A stretch of 64,000 nucleotides of DNA, from assembly GCF_000265405.1 (NCBI RefSeq), contig NC_018010.1, positions 868,001 to 932,000 on the forward strand, in the 5' to 3' direction. Below, piece by piece: positions 17,858 through 27,475 of this stretch (position 1 is the first letter of the stretch; each line of letters begins with the position of its first letter). Both the position numbers and the translations under genes were made by a program. The notes under the pieces are model-generated. The model was not told the origin of the DNA, ran no database searches, and saw nothing but the letters and a program-made list of their open reading frames with translations. Source of the stretch: Belliella baltica DSM 15883 (GTDB lineage: Bacteria; Bacteroidota; Bacteroidia; Cytophagales; Cyclobacteriaceae).

Positions 17858-18948
17858 CCGTATAATTCCATAATTTTATCCACGATTCTCTCAGCTGTCT
17901 TTCCATCCCAAAGAGGGATTCCTTGATAGGATTTCCATTTCCCTTTCATTAATTTTTCCATAAAAGGTGCTAAGTTTTGAGGATTTGTACCAACCAATTC
18001 ATTTGTGCCCAAGTGTATGGTCTCCGCTCTTTCTGTATTGTCTCTCAAAGTCAAACAGGGTACGTTCATTACACTCGCCTCCTCGGTGATTCCTCCCGAA
18101 TCAGTGATTACTGCAAAAGCATTTTCTACCAAGTAATTGAACTCCAAATAACCCAAAGGAACTACCATGTGTAAATTAGAATGTGATATACCAAGATTTT
18201 CCAAGCTTTTGGCTGTTCTTGGGTGCACAGGAAAAATTATTGGCAAGCCCTGACTTCCCTCAATAATTGCATTTATCATCGCTTTGAGTTGTCCCTCTTG
18301 ATCTACATTGGCTGGTCGATGCATGGTGAGTACGAAGTATTTTTTAGCTTCCAAAGCTTCAAATACTGCTCCCTCTGGTTTTTGGAATTTTGATCTGTTA
18401 GCCAATAGGGTATCTATCATGGTATTGCCTACATAATGAATCTTTTCCTTGGCAAACCCTGCTTTGTGTAGATTTTCATTTGCTATCTCCGAGGTGGTAA
18501 AGAAAAGATCAGAAATGCTATCTGTCACCATTCTATTGATTTCTTCAGGCATGGTCAAATCTCCAGAGCGGATACCACCTTCTACATGAGCCACATCAAT
18601 GCAAAGCTTCTTGGCAGTGATCGAGCATGCCAAGGTAGAAGTCACATCACCCACTACAATCACCAAATCTGGTCTATTGGCTTCCAGCTCTTTTTCAAAA
18701 GCAATCATCACAGCAGCGGTTTGCTCCGCCTGAGTACCACCTCCAGCCGCTAGGTTGACATTAGGTTCAGGTATATTTAATTGATCAAAAAAATCCCCTG
18801 ACATTTTTTTATCATAATGTTGGCCTGTGTGAATCAGTCTAAAGGATAATTTAGCCCCATTTTTGATCTGTTTTTGAATGGCGTGAATAATAGGAGCTAT
18901 TTTCATAAAATTAGGCCGAGCTCCAGCCACCAATGTAATCTTGATCAT
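17854..18948 (-). CDS. wecB: UDP-N-acetylglucosamine 2-epimerase (non-hydrolysing)
   Basis: A 364-residue protein from the ATG at 18948, where the fold begins (MIKITLVAGARPNFMK); an upstream in-frame start would add 22 unlikely residues. Family motifs are present: GARPNFMKIAP, RLIHTGQHYDKKMSG, VVVGDVTSTLA, HVEGGIRSGD, TMHRPANVD and the C-terminal ITDSGGITEEA. It interconverts UDP-GlcNAc and UDP-ManNAc for surface polysaccharide synthesis, fitting the nearby WcaJ-like and Wzi genes. It is coupled to the downstream cupin gene. Confidence 0.95.
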   Translation of the reverse strand: MIKITLVAGARPNFMKIAPIIHAIQKQIKNGAKLSFRLIHTGQHYDKKMSGDFFDQLNIPEPNVNLAAGGGTQAEQTAAVMIAFEKELEANRPDLVIVVGDVTSTLACSITAKKLCIDVAHVEGGIRSGDLTMPEEINRMVTDSISDLFFTTSEIANENLHKAGFAKEKIHYVGNTMIDTLLANRSKFQKPEGAVFEALEAKKYFVLTMHRPANVDQEGQLKAMINAIIEGSQGLPIIFPVHPRTAKSLENLGISHSNLHMVVPLGYLEFNYLVENAFAVITDSGGITEEASVMNVPCLTLRDNTERAETIHLGTNELVGTNPQNLAPFMEKLMKGKWKSYQGIPLWDGKTAERIVDKIMELYG

Positions 18949-19131
18949 AAAGTAATAGATGTGATTTCGAATGGCTAAAATAGCTATAATTGATCGGGGG
19001 ACAAAGCCAAACAAATTTGTATTCCTAGTTTGGAATAAGACATTTTGTAGATTTATTTCGTTTATTTGTAGACTATTTAAAATCCCAATGCCTAACCTTT
19101 AGGTAAAGTGATTTAATAAAAGATTTATATA

Positions 19132-19797
19132 ATGATGTTTAATTTCAGAAAAGCGGTACTTGTTTATTTTTTTGGGCTACTTATCATGATTACAGTAAGT
19201 TCTTGCCAGGATGAATTACTTGGAGAAGTAAGAATCTATTCCAACGATTTCAGTCAGTTGGATTTGAGAAATTTCAATAACTCAAGACTTTTTGTTTATC
19301 AAAACGACACCATTATGGGGTTTTATCACAATGAAGAAGTTTGGGTTAAGCTTTACGATATTCCACCACATAATGCGCTAAAAATCACGATTGAAGTACT
19401 GGCACATGATAGCTGGGATGGTAATTTAGATGATGGTGTTTCTGGACCTGATTATTGGTACTTCAAGCTTGATGATGAAGAAGTCTATAGAACTACTTTT
19501 TCTAATAGCGTTTGTGTATCTACTTATTGTTTGAGACAATCCTATCCAGAGCAATTTTTCAGACAGAATTTTCCCAAAGAAGGTGCAGTACAAACCAACT
19601 TGCCTGGGCTTTGTAGTACAGCAGGAGTGCCAAACAACACCACAAAATATTCCATCACAAAAACTTTTAGACATTTTCAAGATAGTGTTAAAATCACTAT
19701 GGGTGATGAATTGATGCAAAGCAACGCATTCAGTCCGCTTTGTGACGAAAGTTGGTCAGTTTCCAAAATAGAAGTAAGTGCAGTAGCAGTAAGATAA
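19132..19797 (+). CDS. Hypothetical lipoprotein upstream of wzi
   Basis: A 221-residue protein that I cannot assign to a family. It has a lipoprotein signal (IMITVSSCQDE). The mature part is polar and beta-rich, with five further cysteines clustered in the second half (VCVSTYC, GLC, PLC), which may form disulfides outside the inner membrane. It ends 12 bp before the Wzi gene, so co-transcription and a role in capsule assembly are reasonable guesses. The 183-bp spacer upstream is divergent from wecB. Confidence 0.75.
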   Translation: MMFNFRKAVLVYFFGLLIMITVSSCQDELLGEVRIYSNDFSQLDLRNFNNSRLFVYQNDTIMGFYHNEEVWVKLYDIPPHNALKITIEVLAHDSWDGNLDDGVSGPDYWYFKLDDEEVYRTTFSNSVCVSTYCLRQSYPEQFFRQNFPKEGAVQTNLPGLCSTAGVPNNTTKYSITKTFRHFQDSVKITMGDELMQSNAFSPLCDESWSVSKIEVSAVAVR

Positions 19798-19809
19798 GTA
19801 GGATAGGGT

Positions 19810-21504
19810 ATGAAGACGTTCATTAAAATCAATTTTCTTGTGTTGTTAATTTTTTCAGTTTTTGAGGAAATGAGTGCACAAACGCTTCCATTAAATACTC
19901 CCGGAATGGAAGAATATTTGAGAAGAAAACAATTACTTGGAGATGTCAATGCAAACAGTTCCTTTTCAATACGTCCATTATACCCAGCACAAGCATTTGA
20001 TCGATATACTGGCTTAGATTTAGACAGTACTTTTCATGATTTTGATATTTCACCAGTCAATAGAAAGTTTGGGAAAAACCAGCAAGGCACTTTTCTTTTG
20101 ATGCCTATGACGATTACAAGTCAATATAATTCAGACCTTCCTTTTGGTCAGAATGATGGTTCCATGATTCCTAATAAAGGTATGCAAACTTTGTATAGCC
20201 TTGGTTTTTTTGCCAGCTATGGAATTTTTAGCGTACAAATTCAACCAGAGCTTATTGTAGCTGAAAACAAAGAATTTATTGGTTTTCCCATAGAGCATCA
20301 ATCTACGATTCTCTACTATTATGAATATTTGAATAGAATTGACATGCCTGAGAGATTTGGCAATAGCAGATATCGCAAATTTCACCCAGGACAATCGAGC
20401 ATTAGAATCAATCCAGGAGCATTTTCTATTGGTCTTTCTACAGAAAATCTTTGGTGGGGACCTGCCAAAAGGTCTTCTTTGATCCTAAGTAATAATGCTC
20501 CAGGGTTTGCACATTTAACTTTCAATACAAGAAAGCCTGTTAAAACATCAATCGGACATTTCGAAGGCCAAATCATTGCGGGTCATTTGACTAGTACGAA
20601 TTACGATCTTCCTCACCAAGATTATATTTTTCAGCAAAACACGGTGTACATTCCTAAAAGGGAAAATGGAGACAGGTACCTTTCTGGCCTAATCTTGACC
20701 TACCAGCCAAAATGGGTTCCCGGACTTTCTTTGGGTTATGCCTCGACAAATCACATGTATCGCGCTGATATGGATGAACTGAAGGATTACTTACCAGTCT
20801 TTAATGGAGAGAAAAAATTCGGTAGAGTAGAAAATGAAAAAAGAGATCAACGTCAACAATTTAGCTCAGGATTTTTCAGGTGGATGAGTCCCGAGGGACA
20901 CTTCGAGTTTTATGGTGAGTATGGAACCAATGGAAACAGCCGTAGATTAATGGACTTTTTGGTCACTCCTGAGAGAAACCGAGGTTTTACTTTTGGGTTC
21001 AGTAATATGTTTCCACTAAAAAAACAAGACCAGTACATTCAACTCAGTGCCGAAATGACGCAAACTGGTCAAACCATCCGAGAAAGCATTAGAAATCTAG
21101 ACACTTGGTATATCCACGATTACATCAGACAAGGCTACACTCACCAAGGTCAGGTTTTAGGAATGGGTTATGGACCAGCAGCAAATGTAAATTGGCTTGA
21201 AGTAAGCTGGGTGAAAAATTACAATCGAATTGGATTCCAATTTGAAAGAATTGTCTATAATAATGACTTTTATTATTTCCGAATGGAAACTTCCAAAGAT
21301 TGGAGAAATAAATATATTGATCTAGTCCCGGGCTTATTTGCAGATTGGAGGTTTGGAAACCTGCTTTTAAGTGGAAGCTTGCAATACGTAAATACTCTGA
21401 ACTATAAATGGTATTTGGAAAATGATCCAGATTTTTATTTTGTTCCAGGAGATGATAGAAAAAATGTAGTGGGAAAGATTGGGCTTTCTTACATTCTAAA
21501 ATAA
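19810..21504 (+). CDS. Capsule assembly Wzi-family outer-membrane protein
   Basis: A 564-residue protein with a signal peptide (ends EEMSAQ) and a long beta-barrel. Wzi-family features seen here are the N-terminal helix and IRPLYPAQAF, then FSIGLSTENLWWGPAKRSSLILSNNAPG, and the C-terminal strand ending GLSYILK. Wzi-type barrels help attach capsule or exopolysaccharide to the outer membrane. It follows the lipoprotein gene closely (12 bp). Confidence 0.88.
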   Translation: MKTFIKINFLVLLIFSVFEEMSAQTLPLNTPGMEEYLRRKQLLGDVNANSSFSIRPLYPAQAFDRYTGLDLDSTFHDFDISPVNRKFGKNQQGTFLLMPMTITSQYNSDLPFGQNDGSMIPNKGMQTLYSLGFFASYGIFSVQIQPELIVAENKEFIGFPIEHQSTILYYYEYLNRIDMPERFGNSRYRKFHPGQSSIRINPGAFSIGLSTENLWWGPAKRSSLILSNNAPGFAHLTFNTRKPVKTSIGHFEGQIIAGHLTSTNYDLPHQDYIFQQNTVYIPKRENGDRYLSGLILTYQPKWVPGLSLGYASTNHMYRADMDELKDYLPVFNGEKKFGRVENEKRDQRQQFSSGFFRWMSPEGHFEFYGEYGTNGNSRRLMDFLVTPERNRGFTFGFSNMFPLKKQDQYIQLSAEMTQTGQTIRESIRNLDTWYIHDYIRQGYTHQGQVLGMGYGPAANVNWLEVSWVKNYNRIGFQFERIVYNNDFYYFRMETSKDWRNKYIDLVPGLFADWRFGNLLLSGSLQYVNTLNYKWYLENDPDFYFVPGDDRKNVVGKIGLSYILK

Positions 21505-21516
21505 TATAAAACTCAT

Positions 21517-22656
21517 TTAAAGCACTTCATTCAGTCCAAAATAAAATGCTCGCTGATCCCCAAAAGCAATATCTATCCTGATATTGAGCCCTTCTGGATT
21601 TAACTTGTAGCGAAATCCTAAACCTGCTCCATATTTCATTCGGTTGATGGCAAACTGACTTGGCTGACTTGCCACCTGACCTGCACTTCCAAAAAATACC
21701 ATCCCAAAATTTCTATAAATAGGTAACCTATATTCTGCTTGATGGACCATTGCGTGTCTATCTCTATATCGACCTTCAAAATACCCTCGCATCAGATCGC
21801 TCCCTCCAATCAAAGAAACATGCTGAAAGGGCGGGTTTCCCGAAGTAAAACTCCAATAACTTTGAACTGCCAAGACCTGATTTTTATAAGGATTGAAATA
21901 TTTTCTCAAGTCTAAGGCATACTGATTGAAATCAAAATTACTACCGAAAAAATCTTGAAAGCTCATCCAAGAAGCGCTACTATACCAGCCTCCTTTGGGT
22001 TGGAAAATATTATCTCTAGTATCATAATTCAAGACCAACCCTAAACCAGAAAGCCGCTGTCCATCAGAACCTGCCACTTCATCTCTATCCAAAATTCCAC
22101 CTATTTCCTTTTTGTAAATATCATCCACACGAAATTCATACCTTGGCCCTAAATAAAGCCCTTTTATGATTTGCCTTTCATAATTCAAATGAAAATAAGC
22201 ATAGCGAGTAGAATAAAACTCCTCATTTGCAGCATCTAGCTCATTTCCAATTCCATAAAATTTGAAAGGATAATCTGTCAGTTCTAAACGGGCATTGATA
22301 TATTCTTTATTTTCATTTGCCCAAAGCTCAAGTTCTGTGGTGAAAATAGCTTGATTATTCAGTGTGTAAAGAAAAGTAATAGGCAAAGATGAAGGACGTA
22401 AAATTGAGTTTTCATCATTTTTATATTTGAAAATCCTAATAGCTCTGGCCCCCAAACCAAGATTTGTCTCGGGTGAATAAACTACCGCTGGAATAAACGA
22501 CCACTTCTCTCCAGAAATCAAATCGACGGTATGATCAGCAAAATCAAATAGCTTTTCTATCAACCCCGAATTGGAACTTGAATCTGTCTCAGCAGTTTCC
22601 TGCGCATAAATGGTGGTGCTTAGTAAAAATAAAAAAGCTGCCAATGTCATTTTCAT
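21517..22656 (-). CDS. BamA/TamA-like outer-membrane barrel protein
   Basis: A 379-residue protein from the ATG at 22656, which starts the signal peptide (MKMTLAAFLFLLSTTIYAQ). It has the bacterial surface antigen (D15) barrel without POTRA domains. The region from about 270, with FTSGNPPFQHVSLIGGSDLMRGYFEGRYRDR and the final GLGFRYKLNPEGLNIRIDIAFG, matches the VRGY/F-type lid loop and last strands. POTRA-less members are common in Bacteroidota and their job is unknown. It sits 40 bp behind the TonB receptor gene and is probably in the same transcript. Confidence 0.85.
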   Translation of the reverse strand: MKMTLAAFLFLLSTTIYAQETAETDSSSNSGLIEKLFDFADHTVDLISGEKWSFIPAVVYSPETNLGLGARAIRIFKYKNDENSILRPSSLPITFLYTLNNQAIFTTELELWANENKEYINARLELTDYPFKFYGIGNELDAANEEFYSTRYAYFHLNYERQIIKGLYLGPRYEFRVDDIYKKEIGGILDRDEVAGSDGQRLSGLGLVLNYDTRDNIFQPKGGWYSSASWMSFQDFFGSNFDFNQYALDLRKYFNPYKNQVLAVQSYWSFTSGNPPFQHVSLIGGSDLMRGYFEGRYRDRHAMVHQAEYRLPIYRNFGMVFFGSAGQVASQPSQFAINRMKYGAGLGFRYKLNPEGLNIRIDIAFGDQRAFYFGLNEVL

Positions 22657-22695
22657 CGGCAGCAAAGTTAAGCTATGAATTCTTTCAAACAAGGA

Positions 22696-25101
22696 TTAAA
22701 ATTCGATGATAACTCCAATCGTGGGCAATACTGTACCCGCGGTGTTCATGGCAGATCGAATCTGATATCTACTTGTATCATTTGGGTCAACTCGAATATT
22801 TCCTTCGGCATCTCTGCTAGGAATCAAATCATCTGGTTGTTGAGCTTTGAAATTGTATGCATTTTGAATATCGAAGTACCAATTGAGATTCCATTTTTCG
22901 AAGAAATACTTTTTGTCTATTCTCAAGTCCAACTGATGGAAAGATTTGAGTCTTACTCCATTGATACTATTGAAGTCTAATATTCCTCCTCCTCTCAAAT
23001 CCCAGTTACTCCTTAAAGTAGAAGCTTCAATATCAAAAGGTGTGTAAGGTGCTCCACCCAAAAATCTCCATCTTCCACCGAGTTCCCAATTCTTTCCAAA
23101 TCGCTTACCCGCAGTCATTGTTACAATAAATCTATTGTCCCAAGATGATGGAATGAAGCCTTCAGTATTAGGATTGGTAAATTCACTTCTCACCAAGGTA
23201 ACTGCAGCGATTCCATAAAAGTCATTGAATAATCGCTGCTGAGCTAAAAACTCAATTCCATAAGCCCTTCCCTCAGAGTTTGATGCTACTGGCTCATTCC
23301 CTATCACTCCAAAGTCAGCCCCCAAATTGGCCAGAGCGATTCCATTTCTAATGGAAGTTGGGTAATTATTGTAGTGCTTGTAGAATGCTTCGATGGTGAA
23401 TCTTCTATTTTTCTCAGGAATCACGCGCTCAATTCCTGTTATAAATTGACTTGAACGGATAAAACGAATATCATTGAGCTGATTAATCAGCTCTCCTTCA
23501 TTATTTCTGAAACCTAACGCGGTGTATGGCGGCTTTTGGTAATAAATTCCCGCATTAGCTGTCCAATAGAAGTTTGGTTTAAATTGATAGGAAATAGATA
23601 ATCTAGGGCTGATTTGATTCAGAGGATTTTGGGCAGTCGCCCCAAAATCACTACCATCCATTCTCACGCCACCTGACAGCAGCAGTCTTTCATCTTGAAA
23701 CGTTTTTGTACCAGAAATAAAGACACCATAACTGTTGAAAAAAGCTTTGTTATTGATATTAATCACTCCACCATCTTGTGCAAGAGTTCCTCTATCAAAA
23801 TTGTTGATCAGGTATCTTGCAAACTCATAATTTACTCCATATTTCAAGCTATATCCTTTTCCAAAAATGCTATTCTCCGCCCTGAATTTATTCTCACTTT
23901 CTTGTGAAGTATAATCAAAAAGCAGATTACCTTCATCACTTTCATCATTATTAAAATATTTATAAGCTTGATTATTGAGCATGTTTCGGCTCAAAATAAA
24001 AGTCCAAAAGCCATTTTCCCTAAATCGTTTTAATTTTGCCCCAGTAGCATAATTCCATTGAGAAGAAATCGGCAAATTATCCAATCTAAAAAGTCTTTCT
24101 TCTCGCTCTTCTAGGGTTTCTTCATTGGGTACATCAAAGTTTAAAGCAAACTGATCTATCGCTCCAACCCCTATGAGATTCAATTCCGTTTTATCATTGA
24201 ATTTGGTTGTAGTCTTAAACTGGAAATCATTAAAAGTTGGTAGAAATGGCAATCCCAACAGTCTAAACAAACCTTGCAAATATGATCTTCTAGCAGAAAC
24301 CAGATAAGTTGTTTTTTCTCCAAGAGGACCTTCATTTGATATGGTCAATTCACTCGCGCCTACTGTCAATTGTGTTGCCATTTTATCTCTTCTGCCTTCT
24401 TTGAGTTGAAACTCGAAGAATGAACTGAGGGAATTCATTCTGTTTGCTGGAAATCCGCCAGTGATTACTTCCACATTTTGTATCAAATTCACATTGAGTA
24501 TTCCAACAGGACCGCCAGAAGAGCCTTGAGTTGCAAAGTGGTTGATTACGGGAACTTCGATTTCGTCTATATAGAATTTATTTTCATTGGGTGCACCGCC
24601 TCGGATGATAATGTCATTTCTAAAACTTGCAGTACTCGCAACTCCTGGAAGCGATTGAATCACTCTACTGATGTCTCTGTTTCCACCAGGGTATCTTTCT
24701 ATTTCATTCGCATTGAGCCTTCTGACTGAAAGTGGTGTTTCGTCAGATCTTGAAAACTCCGAGCTTACAACTACCTCATTCAGGTCAGCCGCTTCTTCTT
24801 CTAGTTCAAAATCAAGCTGAACTGGTTTTGCTCTTGAGACCTGTACTTCAAAAACTGTTTTACTTTTGAAGCCAACAAAGCTTGCGCGAACATTGTACAA
24901 ACCAGGTTTGATGTCTTCGAGAATATAATTTCCATTTTCGTCAGAAACAGTCCCTATTTCCGAATCCAAAATAATGATGTTTGCAAATGGGACAGGCTCG
25001 TTGTTAACCGGATTTTTAACCTTGCCTTGGATGATGCCACCTTGACCTATCGAATTAAAAGAAATAAACAAAAAGCTAATTAGTGTAAATAGAAGTCTCA
25101 T
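22696..25101 (-). CDS. TonB-dependent receptor with carboxypeptidase-like N-domain
   Basis: An 801-residue outer-membrane receptor. It has a signal peptide (ends FNSIGQ), a CarboxypepD_reg-like domain (GIIQGKVKNPVNNEPVPFAN, about 22-110), a plug (DISRVIQSLPGVASTASFRN, IIIRGGAPNENKFYIDEI) and a barrel ending in IGVIIEF. There is no SusD gene, so it is not a classical glycan-uptake pair; the ligand is unknown. The BamA-like barrel follows on the same strand. Confidence 0.92.
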   Translation of the reverse strand: MRLLFTLISFLFISFNSIGQGGIIQGKVKNPVNNEPVPFANIIILDSEIGTVSDENGNYILEDIKPGLYNVRASFVGFKSKTVFEVQVSRAKPVQLDFELEEEAADLNEVVVSSEFSRSDETPLSVRRLNANEIERYPGGNRDISRVIQSLPGVASTASFRNDIIIRGGAPNENKFYIDEIEVPVINHFATQGSSGGPVGILNVNLIQNVEVITGGFPANRMNSLSSFFEFQLKEGRRDKMATQLTVGASELTISNEGPLGEKTTYLVSARRSYLQGLFRLLGLPFLPTFNDFQFKTTTKFNDKTELNLIGVGAIDQFALNFDVPNEETLEEREERLFRLDNLPISSQWNYATGAKLKRFRENGFWTFILSRNMLNNQAYKYFNNDESDEGNLLFDYTSQESENKFRAENSIFGKGYSLKYGVNYEFARYLINNFDRGTLAQDGGVININNKAFFNSYGVFISGTKTFQDERLLLSGGVRMDGSDFGATAQNPLNQISPRLSISYQFKPNFYWTANAGIYYQKPPYTALGFRNNEGELINQLNDIRFIRSSQFITGIERVIPEKNRRFTIEAFYKHYNNYPTSIRNGIALANLGADFGVIGNEPVASNSEGRAYGIEFLAQQRLFNDFYGIAAVTLVRSEFTNPNTEGFIPSSWDNRFIVTMTAGKRFGKNWELGGRWRFLGGAPYTPFDIEASTLRSNWDLRGGGILDFNSINGVRLKSFHQLDLRIDKKYFFEKWNLNWYFDIQNAYNFKAQQPDDLIPSRDAEGNIRVDPNDTSRYQIRSAMNTAGTVLPTIGVIIEF

Positions 25102-25176
25102 ATCTGATTATTAATAGATACCTAATTCAATTTATGGCATAAAAGTTTAGCCTTATTCCAATTTTTTTTTGAAAAA

Positions 25177-25881
25177 TTAGATGTTTTGTTCTTTTACTCT
25201 CCAAAGTCTCCACCAAGGAGTCCCGGGAGAATCGTGATGTTCAAAATGATATCCAAAAAAATAGCAAGATAAGAATGCCCATAAATGGTTTTTTGGTTGT
25301 GTTTTGGAGTGATGCGCATTTTGAGATTCGCCCATGTGCGGCTTGAAGGTTCCAAAGTAAAACAATTGTAAAGTTGCCATTACTGCTGGAAGCATCCAAA
25401 AAACAATTAGATTTTCAGTTGGAAGAAAAAGTTTAAGAATGTTGAATGTAACGGCCATTAAGAGGATTTGCCAGATGGTAACATATTGTTTGATAAAACT
25501 AAAGTACCAAAGGAAAAAATTATCCGAACTATGATAATCAGGGTCTTTGTCTGTAGCGACGAATTTGTGATGCTCGTGGTGTTTTGGAAAAAGCTTCCAA
25601 TAGAAGTTATAAGAAAAAAGAATGGCCGAGAACCAACCAAAGGCATGGTTCACTTTTTTATTTTTTGATACAAGACCATGCATCGCATCGTGAGAAGTGA
25701 TGAAAAGACCTGTGTAAAGATGCGTTTGAATCAAAATCCCCAAATAAGTTAGCGGATTTTTCCAATTCAAATCAAAATTCAATAAAAACACAAGTGATAG
25801 GAACCATAAAAAAATAACTGCCGAAGCAATCAAAACACCTTTCGGATCAATTCTATTGGTATGGAATACTTTTTCGGACAC
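25177..25881 (-). CDS. crtW: Beta-carotene ketolase CrtW
   Basis: A 234-residue membrane di-iron enzyme of the desaturase superfamily. All histidine boxes of CrtW are visible: SHDAMHGLV, FPKHHEHHKF with the following DKDPDYHSS, QNAHHSKT and HFEHHDSPGTPWWRL. CrtW adds a 4-keto group to the beta-ionone ring. It is the last gene of the minus-strand carotenoid operon, 31 bp after ispH. A plain fatty-acid desaturase is the main alternative, but the HDAMHG box and position argue for CrtW. Confidence 0.88.
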   Translation of the reverse strand: MSEKVFHTNRIDPKGVLIASAVIFLWFLSLVFLLNFDLNWKNPLTYLGILIQTHLYTGLFITSHDAMHGLVSKNKKVNHAFGWFSAILFSYNFYWKLFPKHHEHHKFVATDKDPDYHSSDNFFLWYFSFIKQYVTIWQILLMAVTFNILKLFLPTENLIVFWMLPAVMATLQLFYFGTFKPHMGESQNAHHSKTQPKNHLWAFLSCYFFGYHFEHHDSPGTPWWRLWRVKEQNI

Positions 25882-25912
25882 AAATTAAAATTAATGAAAT
25901 CTTTGCAGAGTC

Positions 25913-26758
25913 TTAGAAGTTGATCAATCTTTCTTTGACCTGCTCCATCAGCCACATGGGTGTAGATGTAGCGCCGCAAATACCTACAGTGTCATTTGGT
26001 GAAAACCAAGAAGGACAAACCTGATCTTGATTGGATACAAAATGGGTATTTGGATTCTTTTCTTTACAGACATTATAGAGAACCTTGCCATTCGAAGACT
26101 TAGTTCCACTGACAAAAATAATTTTATCAAACTTCTCAGCAAAAGCTCTCAGTTCTTTGTCTCTATTTGAAACTTGACGGCAAATTGTATCATTGGTGTT
26201 GACTACGATGTCATTTACTTTCAAAATCTCGTTGATTTCATAGAATTTATCCGTGCTCTTAGTAGTCTGACTGTATAATGTCATGCTTTTTGGTAAACTT
26301 GGAATATCTAACTCAGATATATCTTGAAAGACTACCGCTTTGTTGTTAGTCTGACCAAGTAAACCTATCACTTCAGCATGTCCATGCTTTCCATAAATAT
26401 AGATCGTCTCGTCTTTATCAAAGGAGTTTTTGATCCTATTCTGGAGTTTTAAAACTACTGGGCAACTAGCATCTATAAGTGTGAGGTTGTTTTTGATGGA
26501 TAATTCGTAAGTAGAAGGTGGTTCACCATGTGCTCGAATGAGAACTTTTTCATCTTTCAAATGTTGAAGTTCCTCAAGATTGATGATTTTCAAGCCTTTT
26601 TTCGTCAGCCTATTTACCTCCTCATCATTGTGTACGATATCTCCTAGGCAATATAAATAACCTTGTTCATCTAAAATTTCTTCAGCCATCTCTATGGCAT
26701 AAACTACGCCGAAGCAAAAGCCAGAATGTTGGTCTATATGTACTTGAAGACTCATCAT
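25913..26758 (-). CDS. ispH: 4-hydroxy-3-methylbut-2-enyl diphosphate reductase
   Basis: A 281-residue IspH (LytB), the last enzyme of the MEP pathway, which makes IPP and DMAPP. The three cluster-binding cysteines are in HSGFCFGV (C15), DASCP (about 97) and VGICGATSTP (near the C-terminus). The catalytic Thr/Glu region NDTICRQVSNRD is intact. It lies inside the carotenoid operon, 6 bp after crtYcd, so isoprenoid precursor supply is co-expressed with the pigment enzymes. Confidence 0.96.
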   Translation of the reverse strand: MMSLQVHIDQHSGFCFGVVYAIEMAEEILDEQGYLYCLGDIVHNDEEVNRLTKKGLKIINLEELQHLKDEKVLIRAHGEPPSTYELSIKNNLTLIDASCPVVLKLQNRIKNSFDKDETIYIYGKHGHAEVIGLLGQTNNKAVVFQDISELDIPSLPKSMTLYSQTTKSTDKFYEINEILKVNDIVVNTNDTICRQVSNRDKELRAFAEKFDKIIFVSGTKSSNGKVLYNVCKEKNPNTHFVSNQDQVCPSWFSPNDTVGICGATSTPMWLMEQVKERLINF

Positions 26759-26764
26759 AGCCTA

Positions 26765-27472
26765 TTAACTTAAAGCGGGTTTAATTGTTTTTTTACTTTT
26801 TATCAACTCATAGATACTAATCGTCATCAATAATAGGGTCATGGAATAAACTGTATCTTCAATAGGAATGGTGAACAATCTGATCGATAAGTTTTCCATG
26901 TCATTATATTTCACTACTGGCTCATCTATGAATGAACCAGTTAGTACGCCATTTACTAAAAGAAATGGGATAAGCGAGACCAAATAGGTTAAATAAAATC
27001 TCCCAAGAAATTTCGTTTTCAAAACGATATAATGAATTGATAAAACGACAGCAGCTACAATAAAATTTACAGAAGTATACCATTTATCCAAATTCAATAC
27101 TCCAATTAATACAAAAAGCACAATTAAAACAAATGTAATTGGTTTGGCTACAGCGGCAAAAATGTCTTTGGGCACAAAGTATTTCAACACCTCGTAAATA
27201 AATACGCAGGCAAATGGAACAGTCAAAAAGAAAAGCCACTCTTCCAACGGTAATTCGAAGAAATAAATCCCAAGAATATATCGGGGATTGAATTCCCAAA
27301 CTCCTATTACAGTAAACCAATGATCCCAAATCAAGAAGAAGGCACCTGTGACAAGAATACCTGGAAACAGGGCATACCAATTTTTGTAATATTGAATGCG
27401 ATTTTCAAACGATCTAAATAAAGGAAATGAAATCGTAAGAAGATTAAGGAGTAAATAAAGATAGATATCCAT
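26765..27472 (-). CDS. crtYcd: Fused lycopene beta-cyclase (CrtYcd type)
   Basis: A 235-residue, six-to-seven-helix membrane protein built from two CrtYc/CrtYd-type lycopene cyclase domains. The first half holds FELPLEEWLFFLTVPFACVFIYE (a PLEEW-type motif); the second half repeats it as TIPIEDTVYSMTLLLM. This fused form of the heterodimeric cyclase is typical of Bacteroidota and unlike plant/cyanobacterial CrtL. It cyclises lycopene ends to beta-rings. It is packed between crtB (3-bp gap) and ispH (6-bp gap). Confidence 0.92.
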   Translation of the reverse strand: MDIYLYLLLNLLTISFPLFRSFENRIQYYKNWYALFPGILVTGAFFLIWDHWFTVIGVWEFNPRYILGIYFFELPLEEWLFFLTVPFACVFIYEVLKYFVPKDIFAAVAKPITFVLIVLFVLIGVLNLDKWYTSVNFIVAAVVLSIHYIVLKTKFLGRFYLTYLVSLIPFLLVNGVLTGSFIDEPVVKYNDMENLSIRLFTIPIEDTVYSMTLLLMTISIYELIKSKKTIKPALS

Positions 27473-27475
27473 GTG

